A stretch of 64,000 bases of DNA from Pectinophora gossypiella (lineage: Eukaryota > Arthropoda > Insecta > Lepidoptera > Gelechiidae). Where the stretch lies: contig NC_065419.1 of NCBI RefSeq assembly GCF_024362695.1, positions 14,260,678 through 14,324,677 on the forward strand. The letters run 5' to 3'. How positions within the stretch are numbered: the stretch's first letter is position 1; the number at the start of each line of letters is the position of its first letter. This document shows positions 19,327 through 29,954 of the stretch, piece by piece. The translations under genes were made by a program, and so were the position numbers. The notes under the pieces were generated by a model. That model ran no database searches. It was not told the origin of the DNA and saw only the letters and a program-made list of their open reading frames with translations.

Positions 19327-20109
19327 ATGGTGTGTACAATGGAATCAACACCAATATTTTTTATTCTATGGCGCTAGTTAAGAATGCTATCAGCGGCTAA
19401 CCTAAGTAATAAAAATATAGAAATACAGAATAAACCTTTCGTAACAAATCGAACACAAATACTTACGTATATACCTAAGGTTGACCGTGTGCTATTTTAG
19501 CACAACAAGGGTAATTATGGATTGTATCAGGAATTGTAAGATACATTAATCAATTCAACAGCAGTAAACAATGGGAATGACCCGAAAAATGATAAGTTGT
19601 TGCCATTTCTTTGGTTGCACTCGACAAACTTGTGTTTACTTCCTTGCAAGCCCTTTCGAATGTATTTTGGACCTTATTAGCCCGCTGTTTAGAGTTACAA
19701 GAATGTTTGAAGTGGTAAATAGGGTTAGTTTTTCGAAGTTTCAGTGGTAGGGCAAAGTGGCTCCCTGTAGTTTGAGAGATATTTCTTGTTGGAGATAGTT
19801 TCCAGTCTGATACTTTTTTGTGGTCGTAGTTCAGTTTTGCAAGAAATGTAAAGAAAGTTTAAACAACCCTTTATTTAATAAATTTATTGTTTTGTGTTGT
19901 GCTAGGTGCGTCTTTCTTTTGTTTAAAAAAGGAACTGGGGGTTTAAAAGAGGTGGCCATTTTTTCATTTAAAAATGCAATATCGCTATTTGACATTAGTT
20001 GACATTGCGTAAGTACTTACTTTTATATGCGCAAATGTCATTACTATATGGCTCTTATTTTGCCTTTTTATACCCCCCTGTTGATGATAAATTAATTCAG
20101 TTCTCACTT
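19327..20109. other. Unannotated AT-rich spacer
   Basis: No supported feature. Short open frames near 19820-20190 have no recognisable family. Confidence 0.35.
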
Positions 20110-20372
20110 ATACCACACACCGGACACTTCATACAAACAACCTCGTTTTACACAAACCCACATTTGACGTTAACGATAACGTGTACGTAAATGTACGAAC
20201 ATGCGCATCTGCGTGGGTGACGTTTGACGCCCATACGATTGAATTTGATTTTTGATTTGATTTGATTTGATTTGATTGAAGGCTAAAGTAAAACCGAGAG
20301 GGGTGAGGTAAAACTAACTCAGTCGCTGGTGGGGAGCGGAGAGTTGCCGTTCTATACGTAGTATTCTTTATT
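20110..20372 (-). mobile_element. R9 repeat, minus strand
   Basis: ACACTTCATACAAACAACCTCG, GCCCATACGATTGAA and GGGGAGCGGAGAGTTGCCGT are antisense to the other R9 copies. A (TTTGA)n run at 20236-20278 interrupts it. Confidence 0.65.
20236..20278. repeat. (TTTGA)n microsatellite
   Basis: About six TTTGA pentamers inside the R9 copy. Confidence 0.85.
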
Positions 20373-20552
20373 CTATGACAGGAGTTAAGTCTGTATAGTA
20401 AGAGCTGAGATGGATTTTTAATAAGCGCTCTACAGACAAACAATGGGAAGTGCTAAGATGCTGCTTTGCCAGAAACACTGTTTAGATTTTTAAATTTCAA
20501 GTTTAGTCTTCTTTTTTTATTTTCTCTTTTGCTGGCGAAAAGTGTATTAAGT

Positions 20553-20944
20553 ATATGTCGTGGCCAGATCTTAGAATTGATCTTTTCATGTACTCGATCA
20601 TTTCATGAAACGGTCATATTTCATGAAATAGAATATCATTAGTGTAACATTATCCACTGGTAGTGGCGCTGGTGTCGATTTTATTTAAAACTTGATTGAT
20701 ATTATAATCGATGTAATTGTACAATTTTCAATATAGATTAGGTAAATAATTTTGAACCTAAGAAATTAATCAACTATTCGCATTTTTATTACACCACATT
20801 ATATGAACACGGCCTGCATTAACAGAAATATTATTAAACATTGACGTTTCAACGATATGGTCAACTTAAGTTGGCTATTTCTTGAAATATGACCATTTCA
20901 TGAAATGGACGTTCACATAACGAAATGATCTGGCCTCGACATAT
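20553..20944. mobile_element. R7 MITE
   Basis: Inverted ends ATATGTCGTGGCCAGATC and GATCTGGCCTCGACATAT. Subterminal words TTTCATGAAAYGGTC / GACCATTTCATGAAAT are also inverted. Length 392 bp, non-coding. A half copy is at 48645-48706. Confidence 0.75.
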
Positions 20945-21339
20945 ATTATATAATGCATCATTACAGGATGAATTATCAAATATCTGCGTTTCACAGTGCT
21001 ATATAAGACCGACGTGTTATGTGGTGAACTATATTGCCGTCTGCAAGGGTTGATAGCCAAATGCATTTTTAAATTCATAAAAAGAACATTATTTTAAAAA
21101 ACAAACGAAATACCTCTGTAATGCAAATGTGTGACGTAATGAACGTCTTCTAATTAGGAATTGCTGTTTCACGAGAAAGACGCGAGCGGGAATTTAAATA
21201 CCTCATCCCGGAGAGTGCCGCGACTCAGACGATCTCAACATGTTTGCATTCATTCGCTATTTTTAGATTTCACAATAAAAACTTCTTTTGATATGCCTCC
21301 ATGCTGGACTGGGAAAGTAGGAACCAATACTTAAACATA
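20945..21339. other. Unannotated spacer
   Basis: A GC-richer patch at 21170-21240 (GACGCGAGCGGGAATTTAAA) is unassigned. Confidence 0.3.
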
Positions 21340-21600
21340 ATGAGAGATTTCAAGGCTACGTTCCCCAATAAACATAGATGGCGTTGTACGCGGTAATTAC
21401 TTATTTTCTCGTTACTCGGGTACATAATTATTCAAAAATACAATGGAATGGCAGACGCATATATAAAAATAATTTTTGCTTGATATTTGTATCACATTAT
21501 GTATAGAATTATGTTGCTACCTATATTGCTTCTTTTTATTTTAATCAGAATAATAATGTTTTGAAAATGTAATTGTGGTTGGCTGTAATAAAAAGGGTCA
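21340..21600. repeat. R12 repeat, uninterrupted copy
   Basis: Matches the DNA around 8260-9132 (GGCTACGTTCCCC, ATAGATGGCGTTGTACG, TCACATTATGTATAGAATTA) without the two S5 insertions, so it defines their empty sites. Confidence 0.6.
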
Positions 21601-21734
21601 TCATTTATACCAAAAACAAAGTTGTTGGCAGTATGATGTGTTTGACTCCAGTGAGTAAAGTCCTCTAGTCGAAGACGTAAATTTCAGCTTAAAATGCTTA
21701 GCTGAGGCCGAGTCGAGTGGAGGTTTCGAGTTAG

Positions 21735-21862
21735 TGTGTTCTTTTCCCCGGCTATACAGGTTGTGAGAAGCTGCAGTAGTTATAGGCGGATAAGACGTTC
21801 GTTTTGTAAAAAAATGACGATTCAAAGTGTTAAAAGATATTTTTGAATTTGAATTTGTGTTA
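21735..21862 (+). mobile_element. LINE 3' end with TTTGAA tail
   Basis: Same as 12220-12398: CCCCGGCTATACAGGTTGTG, AAGACGTTCGTTTTGTAAA, AATGACGATTCAAAGTG, then TTTGAATTTGAATTTG. Confidence 0.6.
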
Positions 21863-21899
21863 ATTTTAGAAAACGTGGGCAAGTCACGGTAAAAAAACT

Positions 21900-21942
21900 T
21901 TGTTCGGCCAAGTAGTTAATACAATAAGTCACGTAAAAAAAC
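21900..21942 (+). mobile_element. Short Jockey-like 3' fragment
   Basis: TTCGGCCAAGTAGTTAATAC and AATAAGTCACGTAAAAAA, with an internal deletion. Confidence 0.5.
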
Positions 21943-22159
21943 ACGTTAAAAAATACATAAGTAGGTAACTTATTTCTAATAGACGCGGCGCTACTGTCGC
22001 AGTATCTACCTTGTATGTTCACTGTTTCCTAGACTGTGGACAAGTAAAGTTTCACGACCGCTGCCTGTTCACGGTGGGACGGGTACAAATAATGACAAGG
22101 TGGTATCGCGCACCTTCTGTGTCTCGTCTCGTGCACACTAGTGATGTAGCTAGGGGGTG

Positions 22160-22560
22160 TCACCCGGCGGGGACGGGATTGTAAGACTAGCAGTCAAGTT
22201 CAAATAGGTACTCACTTTATTGTACTAAAATAAAATCAAAGTTACAAAACTGATATAACCGGTACATAACAAATGACAGCCTAATCGCTGAAACCGACTA
22301 GGCCGGGTTCCATCCCTATTTGGTGGATATCCCAACTATTCGCACAAAGCGCTTCGCATCGTCCTTCATTATGCGCACTGCTAAGAATACTCTGCCGTCT
22401 TCTGTATTTCCGAATGCATATAACCCGGGTGCTTTCAAGGCCAGATAGAACAGGCACCTTCTGGGCGAGCTCGCTCCATCTTAGGCCTCGAAAATGCCTT
22501 AAAAAGCAATTTCTTCCAGGCAACCATAAGGTTAGGAAAGTATGCAAAAGTGCAAAGATG
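22160..22560 (-). pseudogene. Degraded retroelement-like sequence
   Basis: A minus-strand frame (22281-22547) reads HFRGLRWSELAQKVPVLSGL. I believe similar degraded sequence is common in lepidopteran repeats, but I cannot name the family. Parts of the alternative frame contain stops. No domain recognised. Confidence 0.3.
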
Positions 22561-22649
22561 GCGGGTTGAAATGTATCTACATTAATGTAATCATGAGTAA
22601 CCCTAAAAACCTATTATATTAGTACATTTTCCTATCACTTTTTTATAGA

Positions 22650-22800
22650 TGATAGGTAAGCATTTGACCACAATCTCACCTGATGGTAAGTAGCCGTGGG
22701 TGGAACATGCTCACCAAGGAAGTGCCTATTCTATTCACTCTAACCTTGGAGAGGACAGATTGTACTTTTCGGGGAACAGTTTTGCAGGCAGAGAATAGAG
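22650..22800. repeat. Degraded dispersed repeat
   Basis: ACAATCTCACCTGATGGTAA and CTAACCTTGGAGAGGAC resemble 15840-15930. Probably an old LINE piece. Confidence 0.35.
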
Positions 22801-22844
22801 TGAGTTATTAATTTACTTTAAGTGCAGTATTTACTAAAACAGTA

Positions 22845-22935
22845 GGCTCGACACATTATAGACGGCGATATCACCTATCACGGTGGTCTAACAGAAAGCT
22901 CGGTGAGGTGTGCGTACTTAGTTCATCTTGCGATT
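22845..22935 (-). mobile_element. S7 repeat fragment
   Basis: Antisense GACGGCGATATCACC, GGTCTAACAGAAAGCTCGGT and TAGTTCATCTTGCGA. Sense copies are at 40362-40514 and 54118-54232; other fragments are at 23285-23345, 25868-25925 and 35877-35912. Confidence 0.55.
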
Positions 22936-23284
22936 AATGTACCTTTGACTTCAATCGGGATTAGTCGATATTCAATATTATTTATTTGCATACTATGATG
23001 GTGTCGTGAGTTTATTTGCGTGCAGGGAATTCTAGATCTTAGCCGTTCGCATATAACGAGAAAAGCTAAACATTTTCTCGCAGTGGGATTGGGCCGTACA
23101 AACGCGGAACGCTGACAGCTTTCACCCTTCTAGATACACCACTGGCACAGTGACAAACGCACCTTGTTATACTTATATGAGGACTTGCTATGACGCAACA
23201 ATATGCATCTTACTGCCAAATATGTTTTACAGACAAAATTATACTTGTATTCTGTTTGTGGCAAATATGGTCTACTAGCAATTT
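22936..23284. other. Unannotated spacer
   Basis: No supported feature. Confidence 0.3.
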
Positions 23285-23345
23285 TCACTTACACAGTTGG
23301 CTCGACCATTATAGACGGCGATACGGCTCACCACCACATTATTGG
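23285..23345 (-). mobile_element. S7 repeat fragment
   Basis: ACAGTTGGCTCGACCATTAT, GACGGCGATACGGCTCACCA: the distal end of S7. Confidence 0.5.
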
Positions 23346-23438
23346 GTACGATCGTCATTGGGTGAAGGTATAAAAAGTATGGCGAAATCATGGTGATCTT
23401 CTTTTCACGTGACTTATTGTAGATTTGCTGCAAATGAC

Positions 23439-23600
23439 TTCAGACGACGCCCTGAACCGAGGTTCGCGCCCAACTGGGCACCCTCAGGCCTGTTCTCTTA
23501 AACGTTATACCGGGTGAGAGCCTTCAGCGCTCCCCATTTGTCCGGCCAAGTAGTAAATGCCATCTGCGGCAAATCTACAATAAGTCACGTCAAAAAAAAA
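23439..23600 (+). mobile_element. Jockey-like LINE 3' end nested in an opposite-strand copy of the same family
   Basis: Runs from TTCAGACGACGCCCTGA to AAGTCACGTCAAAAAAAA. It is flanked by the 12-bp duplication GCTGCAAATGAC at 23427-23438 and 23601-23612. Confidence 0.85.
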
Positions 23601-23648
23601 GCTGCAAATGACCGGACAAATGGGTAGCGCTGAAGGCTCTCACCCGGT

Positions 23649-23828
23649 GTTTGAGCCACTTGCTCTATGTTTTATATTTTTATTTTTTCTTTAAGCTGGG
23701 TTATTTTCAGGTATACTTATAGGGACAGCACAAGACAAGTGGACAAGTAGTTCTTTCTTTCCTTCATCTTTTTCGTTTTTCATATTTATTTTTTCTTATT
23801 TTACATTTTGCAATTAACGCGTATCATA
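23649..23828. mobile_element. Unclassified 180-bp insertion with 8-bp flanking repeat
   Basis: Separates two pieces of the outer Jockey-like copy that should be contiguous. CACCCGGT is present on both sides (23641-23648 and 23829-23836). No terminal inverted repeats seen. The interior is T-rich. Confidence 0.5.
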
Positions 23829-24185
23829 CACCCGGTACAAAATTTAAGACAACAGGTCTAAAGGTGCCCAGTTAGGCGCGAACCTCGGCTGAGGGCGTCA
23901 TCTGAGAGGATAACATTTGAAAGAATTAATCGACCCTAGTGGGGCGGTAACAATGAGCGTTGAATGAGGGAAATTGTCGATCACGCCGCCGGGGTCGCTA
24001 TTAATTATATCATAATTTCATGGATAGCAGACATAATTATGCATCTGTTATTGTTTTTGGGTATAAATGATGACCCTTGTTATTACATCCAGGCACAATT
24101 ACATCTTTCACCCATTATTATTCTACTCAAAGTGGAGAGAATCATGATAGGTAGCATAATTCATAACAAACATTACTTATAGAAG

Positions 24186-24352
24186 GAAAAAATGAAGGGA
24201 AGAGAGGAAGGGGTAGACCTAGGATAACATTTATGAAACAAATAAAAGAAAAGGTGCAGGTCGTGTCGTATCGGGAGGTGAAGGTTTTGGCGGGAAGAAG
24301 AGAGGAATGGCGGTTACTCCACCGACAAGAGCGCAGCTCTTAAATAGAGAGA
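24186..24352 (+). pseudogene. LINE-Q C-terminal fragment with (AG)n end
   Basis: The plus strand encodes an RPRITFMKQIKEKVQ-like segment, then VLAGRREEWRLLHRQERS and stop TAA followed by AGAGAGAG. Other copies are at 50919-50996, 51485-51703 and 59888-60190 (minus, longest). The protein end resembles the EGKIEGKRGRGRPR-type tails of insect non-LTR elements. Frameshifted. Confidence 0.65.
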
Positions 24353-24474
24353 GAGCATAATTCATACATAGTAATTCTATATAATACATAAATCTCATCC
24401 AAATATCAAGCAACAATTATTATATTTTTGTATATGCCTCTACCATTACATTATATTATGTACCTACCCGAGCT

Positions 24475-24565
24475 ACGTGAAAATAGGTAAGTTAAATCTA
24501 TACAACGCCATCTATATTTTTTTTGGAGAACATAGCCTGGAAAGCCCCTCATTAAAGCTTGGTAG
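24475..24565 (-). repeat. R12 fragment
   Basis: TACAACGCCATCTATAT and GAGAACATAGCCTGGAAAG; compare 9695-9760. Confidence 0.45.
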
Positions 24566-24633
24566 CTTTTTGGCGACTGGTTTGGTGACCCGTCGATTAA
24601 CTCCGATCGACTTGATGCCGTCAATCTACAATT

Positions 24634-24876
24634 CTTCTTCTTATCGTGTGGGTTATGAGGTGGAATACCAACCTCATCAACCTTAGTGTCAGGGTTATAG
24701 CCGCCAAAGGCCCCTGACGTGACTCATATAACGACTACGTACTTACATTAGTAAGTAGTAACCGGGACCAACGGCTTAACGTGCCTTCCGAAACACGGAT
24801 CATCTTACTTTTGGACAATCAGGTGATCAGCCTGTAATGTCCTAACCAAACTAGGGATCACAAAGTGACAAAGTGA
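24634..24876 (-). mobile_element. 5'-truncated S1 SINE, 11-bp TSD
   Basis: Antisense S1 body and tail: CTTCTTCTTATCGTGTGGG, GGACCAACGGCTTAACGTGC, ATCAGGTGATCAGCCTGTAA, CCAAACTAGGGATCACAAAG. It is flanked by AATCTACAATT at 24623-24633 and 24877-24887. The head is missing, as expected for incomplete reverse transcription. Confidence 0.85.
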
Positions 24877-24934
24877 AATCTACAATTGGTCTGGTAACAC
24901 CTTAATAAGGCTTTGTCTGTGAGTAACGTTTTTT

Positions 24935-25282
24935 CTCAACTCGACTACCACGGCTCCCGTGGGAGAACGCTCGCCTCTCACTTTGAGGTCACAGGTTCGA
25001 ATCTAGCACAGGCCTAAAAAAATGATTGTCGAATTTGTCTACGAATTCATGTTTGGATCATAAATGATTATCACATACTCAGCGGTGAAGGAAAACATCG
25101 TGAGGAAACCCACATGTGCGAGAAATGCATTTTCGATGGTATGTGACCTAATTGGGCTGGTTTTCCCTTCGCGGGTTGGAAGGTCAGACAGGCAGTCGCT
25201 TCTGTAAAAAACCTATCAAATCTTTAGATTAGGTAAACGGACCCTGTGAGAAACGGCATAATGCTAGGGAAATGACGTGAGG
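24935..25282 (+). mobile_element. Full-length tRNA-derived SINE, family S3, ~10-bp TSD
   Basis: The head CTACCACGGCTCCCGTGGGAGAACGC... has the B box GGTTCGAATCT. The body includes GAAGGAAAACATCGTGAGGA, CTTCGCGGGTTGGAAGGTCA and the tail GGCATAATGCTAGGG. AACGTTTTTT flanks it at 24925-24934 and 25283-25292. Best S3 reference in the window. Confidence 0.8.
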
Positions 25283-25292
25283 AACGTTTTTT

Positions 25293-26563
25293 TAATTTTT
25301 ATACGTGAGACGATTTGGTAAAACAGAGAACTTAACTGGTAATAAGTGAAAGGAAGGGACGTGCCCGCACGGCCCGCGCACAGCTTTAAAAATATTACTC
25401 TGCATTATAATTTTCATTTGCGACTGTCCTTTCAGTGTACCCGTTATTAAAGAGGAACTCATAGTATTTGCTCGAGCGTTTTCCACGAATAGGGATGCTC
25501 TTTTCAGTGGTATTTGTACAGAGCAATAGCTAGAAATGAAGCTGGGTTCGGAGTTCGTGATTATGAAGGGTTTCAGTAAGTACTGATTGTAATTACACAG
25601 ACTCTGTGTGTTTGTGTGAGTGTGTGTGTGTGTGAGTGTGTCTGTGATTAATTACATAAGTTCGCTTTCGTCTTTGTAAGCTAGTCTTTTGACTGCGGTT
25701 TTTTGTCGCATATTTCGTTTATGTACCCAGTTTTCTGTGTGTTTTCGATATTTTGAATTTAGATGTATTTTCCTGCCGCTGATCAAAGTCATAACTATAT
25801 AGGTATATAGTAGCTGCGTAGTAGTTATAGTACTATGTAGTAGTGGTAGTTATGTAATTATAGTTGTTGTATCGTAAGATGAACTAAGTACCTACACCCC
25901 ACGGAGCTCTCAGTTAGGACGTTTTGAATCAAATACTTTTCATACCTAATTTAATTTCTGGCTGTATCTGAGTCTATCTATTATGGACATTTAACACGTT
26001 TTATGTTCACTTGTGTTAACTTTTCATTGGCATTTGTTTGTATTTACAAGTATTCATTTAGTAAAAAAGCCTGTAAGCTACCCAAATAACATAATAAATA
26101 AAATAACATGCGCATAATGAAGTAAGTAACGATAAAATATAATCTTGAAAAGATTTTCCAATCCTATTTTGAAAACGAACTTCCAATTCAATTCTAAATC
26201 AAATTCAATTCCTAATTCAAATTGAATTTTATTTTCAATTACTTTGTTCATTAATTACCGAGACCAACGCATAAAAGAATTCATTAAACAATATAATAGG
26301 TTCCTAACCAATATTTTCCGGTTTGCACGATCGGGACAATGTTGATTAATGACAATCTTGTCCTATAAAAAGTTGTGATGGGACGCCCAAAGTTTGGAAT
26401 TTAATTAATGATAGAAAAAGATTAGATTGACGGGTAATCGATGGTCAGTACCAGCGTTCATCGTTCAATGTGCACTTAAAAGAACATAACGTATATTTAA
26501 GTTTATAGATATATATACTTATAATGTAAGTAAACGTGAATGTATGTAAGTATTGTTAATATA
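25293..26563. other. Long unannotated AT-rich interval
   Basis: Holds a short (GT)n-rich tract (25606-25642) and an S7 fragment at 25868-25925 (AAGATGAACTAAGTACCTAC, GGAGCTCTCAGTTAGGA). Otherwise no gene or repeat recognised. Confidence 0.35.
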
Positions 26564-26702
26564 GCATTAATATGTATACTTACACTCTGGTACCTTGTCA
26601 CATTATCTTTTTGGACAAATTGAACTGTAAGTCTCACTAAATGTCAAATATGTGAGTGCGCCAGAGTCCTAAACTGGGTACATTATATTGCTCATGACTG
26701 TA
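26564..26702 (-). mobile_element. R6 MITE
   Basis: Antisense copy from GCATTAATATGTATACTTA to TATTGCTCATGACTGTA. Inverted ends as in the other three copies. Confidence 0.75.
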
Positions 26703-26836
26703 CACGCCTATCTGCCCTCTCGTAGTTTTTAAGTTTGTCCCTTTTCCGGTCTGCTGGAAGGGATTTCTACTAGAAATAAGCTGAACCGTTTGCCTGTCTT
26801 ATGTTAGTCTAATTGTTTTATATCCTATTAAATAAA

Positions 26837-27104
26837 TGCTTCTATGCTGTTCTGGGAGCAAATAAAAAACATAGAACACGTTCAGCTGCTTGTCTTCCCG
26901 GGCATGTCGTAAAAACCGACAGAGGGATTGCGTCCTCTAACATGATGGACTAATGTTATGGGCGATAGGCTGATCCCTTATCACCATAAGGTTCATCATA
27001 TCCATCTTGGGACTTCGTATCAACAGTGGCTGCAAGTTGTCTTTGATTACTTGTGGCTCTGCCCACCCCATCTGGGATTACGGGCGTGAGTGTATGTATG
27101 TATG
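26837..27104 (+). mobile_element. S5 retroposon, ~11-bp TSD
   Basis: Third S5 copy, from TGCTTCTATGCTGTTCTGGG to GTATGTATGTAT. It is flanked by TATTAAATAAA-type sequence (26826-26836 and 27105-27115). Confidence 0.8.
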
Positions 27105-27361
27105 TATTAAATAAATAAATAACATAGCATCTCGCCTGTACACCCAAAGGAGTAGGCAGAGAGTGTTTAGTACTTTATACTCCCACTTCTCGTCAGCTAT
27201 GTTCAAGTCCCATGCAATATTGGCCTTAACTGGGCACAAATAATTGAAACCACGGTCAAATTCAGGAAGTCGAAATCAGCCCGTATTGGAATCCGTGACA
27301 TTATGATGTGACGTGTTCTCGGAACAGGGTTAATTACATGGGACTTGAACAGATGGCTAGA

Positions 27362-27449
27362 CATACATACATAAACTCACGCCTATTTCCCACCGGGTTA
27401 AGCAGAGACTATGAATTCCATTTGCTTCGATCCTGACACACTTTTCTTG
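27362..27449 (-). mobile_element. S6 retroposon 3' fragment
   Basis: ACATACATACATAAACTCACG, ACCGGGTTAAGCAGAGACTA, TCGATCCTGACACAC. Antisense to 9768-9860. 27116-27361 upstream holds degraded, unclassified repeat-like sequence. Confidence 0.55.
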
Positions 27450-27473
27450 CTGGCGATTATGTTGTGTATGTGT

Positions 27474-27787
27474 TTTGGCTGAGCGTTAGGCTCACGATCT
27501 GGAGATCCCGGGTTCGATTCTCGGTGGGGACATATCACAAAAATCACTTCGTGATCCCTAGTTTGGTTAGGACATTACAAGCTGATCACCTGATTGTCCA
27601 AAAGTAAGATTATCCGTGCTTCGGAAGGCGCGTTAAGCAGTTGGTCCCGGTTACTACTTACTGATGTAAATAAGTAGTCGTTACATGAGCCATGACAGGG
27701 GCCTTTGGCGTTTCAATAGTAATCCTGACACCAGGGTTGATGAGGTTTGGTACTCCACCTCACAAGTCACACGATAGAAGAAGAAAT
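27474..27787 (+). mobile_element. S1 SINE, 5' end degraded
   Basis: B box GGTTCGATTCT is kept but the A box is lost. Body TTGGTTAGGACATTACAAGC, GATTGTCCAAAAGTAAGATT, TGCTTCGGAAGGCGCG; tail CACACGATAGAAGAAGAA. Confidence 0.8.
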
Positions 27788-27802
27788 GAGTGTATATGCT
27801 AT

Positions 27803-27862
27803 ATAACTGTCTGCCTACCTCTTTGGGAAACCAGGCGTGATGCTACGCTATGTTATCTTTCC
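27803..27862 (+). mobile_element. S8 fragment
   Basis: GTCTGCCTACCTCTTTGGGA and CAGGCGTGATGCTACGCTAT. Confidence 0.4.
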
Positions 27863-28128
27863 AATACGACCTATAGAGAAAACAAGTTCGTCTTTCAATA
27901 GTGCATCTCTACGAACGCTCGACTGACTCGTCGAACCACCTCTATAGAGGGGAAATTTGCCGCCGCTTTGTTATTCAAATTCGTAATAGTAATATCAAAG
28001 GAGGCCCTATACTGTCGATTACAGGGGCAATGTAAATTGGCATTTACGTAAATGGTTAAAACATACGTGTGTTCTAATGGAAACAATGAAAATGCTGATT
28101 ATTAATTAATAATTCTCTATTTTGTGTG

Positions 28129-28217
28129 CAGGGTGTTAGTGACGACGTAACGAAAACTTTGAGGGATGATTCAGACCATGATTCTGAGTTAATATCAAGT
28201 GGAATTTTCCATCGCTA
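28129..28217 (+). mobile_element. R5 terminal module
   Basis: One module of the R5 element: CAGGGTGTTAGTGACGACG, AACTTTGAGGGATGATTCAG, ATATCAAGTGGAATTTTCCA. The full element is at 40623-41115. Confidence 0.7.
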
Positions 28218-28852
28218 AATTCATGTTTTTTTTAGTGTTTTTTTAATTAAGTAGTTACAGTTCCATATTTTTGCGACAATGCGGGACGGAAGCCTAAGGA
28301 CCATTTTGAACAAACAGCAAATAACTAAGTAATTAAAACAATTAAACCGACTTCAAATTCTGTCTTATAAAAAGTAAGAAATAATAATAAGGTAGAATAA
28401 GGTAGTAGGTTTTAATTTATTATACCTTAACAACTAAAAAAGTATTATAAAAAATAATATTTTTATACTTTTTTAGTAATATTAAAAATATTAATTTTTA
28501 TAACACTTTTTTAGTTGACTGTAACTTGAAGGTAAGTACTTATCATGTGGGACGAAGTACAACTTGGGACAAAATAAGATATTTTTTGAATGTGGGACAA
28601 CACTTCAGGACCAACAAAGAATAAATCTTCTTTACTTATTTGCGATAATTCAATGAGCTCAACCATAATACTCGCTTTGATCTAAATATTTGCTTGTAGT
28701 CTTCAAAAGGGATGCGTTTACTTAAGAGTGAGTTAATTCATACCTATTCTCTTCATATTATTAATTGTATGAGTTTAATTATTAGTATAATTGTAGGTGC
28801 GTGTGAGTTTGTGTGTGTTGAAAATCAAAGGCATCTTTTGATTAGTATCATC
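28218..28852. other. Unannotated AT-rich spacer
   Basis: Contains a small AT-rich inverted repeat around 28430-28520 (ACTAAAAAAGT / ACTTTTTTAGT). No gene. Confidence 0.35.
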
Positions 28853-28928
28853 GTCTCCCTAGTGTTGTCCCGTTTTTTCACAGGATCCGTTTACCTAACC
28901 TGAAGATTTGACAGAACCTGTTTTTTAG
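28853..28928 (-). mobile_element. S3 tail fragment
   Basis: TTGTCCCGTTTTTTCACAGG, TACCTAACCTGAAGATTTGA. Confidence 0.6.
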
Positions 28929-28971
28929 AGAACATCTTTTGAGATCTTTTGATTAGTATGTTGGATGTATT

Positions 28972-29290
28972 GTAAGGCCTACTTGGTCTAGTGGTTAGAG
29001 CGTTGGGCTCGCGATCTGGATGTCCGGGTCCGATTCTCGATGGGTGACGTGAATTCTCTATGTCTAATGTTGTCAGTTGTCAGGCATCACATTATCTTAA
29101 AAGTTGAATAAATTGTAATAAATAAAGACATTACCAAAATGTTGGCTTTATTCAACTTTTAAAATAATGTGATGCCTGACAACTGACAACATTAGACATA
29201 GAGAATTCACGTCATTGGGGTTGTCCAAAATCACTTTTAGAGACTGTCATTTACTTTGTTTGTTTGGTTTGCTTTGTTTGGCTCCATATC
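28972..29290 (+). mobile_element. S1-type SINE split by a small foldback
   Basis: The head (TGGTCTAGTGGTTAGAGCG, GGTCCGATTCT) is at 28975-29044. It continues at 29215 with TTGGGGTTGTCCAAAATCAC and GAGACTGTCATTTACTTTG. Truncated afterwards. Confidence 0.65.
29045..29214. mobile_element. 170-bp foldback MITE inside the SINE
   Basis: Arms begin TGACGTGAATTCTCTATGTC and end GACATAGAGAATTCACGTCA. They are reverse complements over about 67 bp with a 35-40 nt loop. The interior includes GATGCCTGACAACTGACAAC. Its duplication is unclear because it lies in diverged SINE sequence. Confidence 0.85.
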
Positions 29291-29485
29291 TTTTTTTTGA
29301 CGTGACTTATTGTAGATTTGCCGCAGATGGCATTAGCTACTTGGCCGGACAAATGGGGAGCGCTGAAGGCTCTCACCAGGTACAACATTTAAGACAACAA
29401 GCCTGAGGGTGCCCAGATGGGCGCGAACCTTGGCTCAGGGCGTCATCTGAGAGGAAAAATATTTGAAAAAATTAATCGACCCGCT
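29289..29485 (-). mobile_element. Jockey-like LINE 3' end
   Basis: TTTTTTTGACGTGACTTATTG through GGCTCTCACCAGGTACAACA to AATTAATCGACCC. The 5' border continues into the hairpin at 29486-29552. Confidence 0.75.
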
Positions 29486-29552
29486 AGGGTCCAAGGGGCT
29501 AGGGGTTTGCTGTCCGTCCCCTAGCGGGTCGATAGGGGGACGGACAGCAAAG
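29486..29552. repeat. Hairpin at the 5' border of the Jockey-like copy
   Basis: TTTGCTGTCCGTCCCC and GGGGACGGACAGCAAA form a perfect 16-bp stem. The loop carries TAGCGGGTCGATAG, part of the element's own sequence. It looks like an inverted duplication made at insertion. Confidence 0.7.
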
Positions 29553-29941
29553 TGAACAAAAAAAAATAATAAAAAAGTTTATTTAGGTAAAATCTACGAC
29601 ACACATATACATTTACAACACACACATATACATTTGAACCTATTTATATGAGTTCCATTTTTCTCTTTGAGGTTCGAAACCCTAAATAGAGGCAGAAACA
29701 TCATTCAGGAAAACACATTAAAGATTAGGATGCGTTAGTAACCAAAATACGTTATCGGGAATCTCTTCTGGGGTAAGCAAAAAGGCGATTCCAAGAAAAG
29801 GTTCTTTCCAAATAATGTGGACAAGGGAATGTAAATGAGAGACAGTACAAGGGATAGGAGGTCCCACCAGTTCTGAACCGTATTTCGGGTGGTAACAGGT
29901 GGGGATGGGAACCTAGTAGCGACACTGTGTTTTTTCTTAAA
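29553..29941. other. Spacer beginning with an A-rich run
   Basis: A-rich 29559-29580, two ACACATATACATTT repeats at 29600-29635, then unassigned sequence. Confidence 0.3.
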
Positions 29942-29954
29942 TACTTTATGGACT

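Larger units (their letters stand above)
23405..23998 (-). mobile_element. Jockey-like LINE 3' end interrupted twice
   Basis: Outer minus-strand copy in three pieces. 23405-23438 has CACGTGACTTATTGTAG. 23601-23648 has CGGACAAATGGGTAGCGCTG to CACCCGGT. 23829-23998 has CACCCGGTACAAAATTT to the ACGCCGCCGGGGTCG end. The gaps are a second Jockey-like copy (23439-23600) and an unclassified 180-bp segment (23649-23828). Confidence 0.75.

Noticed and set aside
20129..20443. 104-codon minus-strand frame
   Set aside because: Lies within the R9 repeat and its TTTGA microsatellite; no domain.
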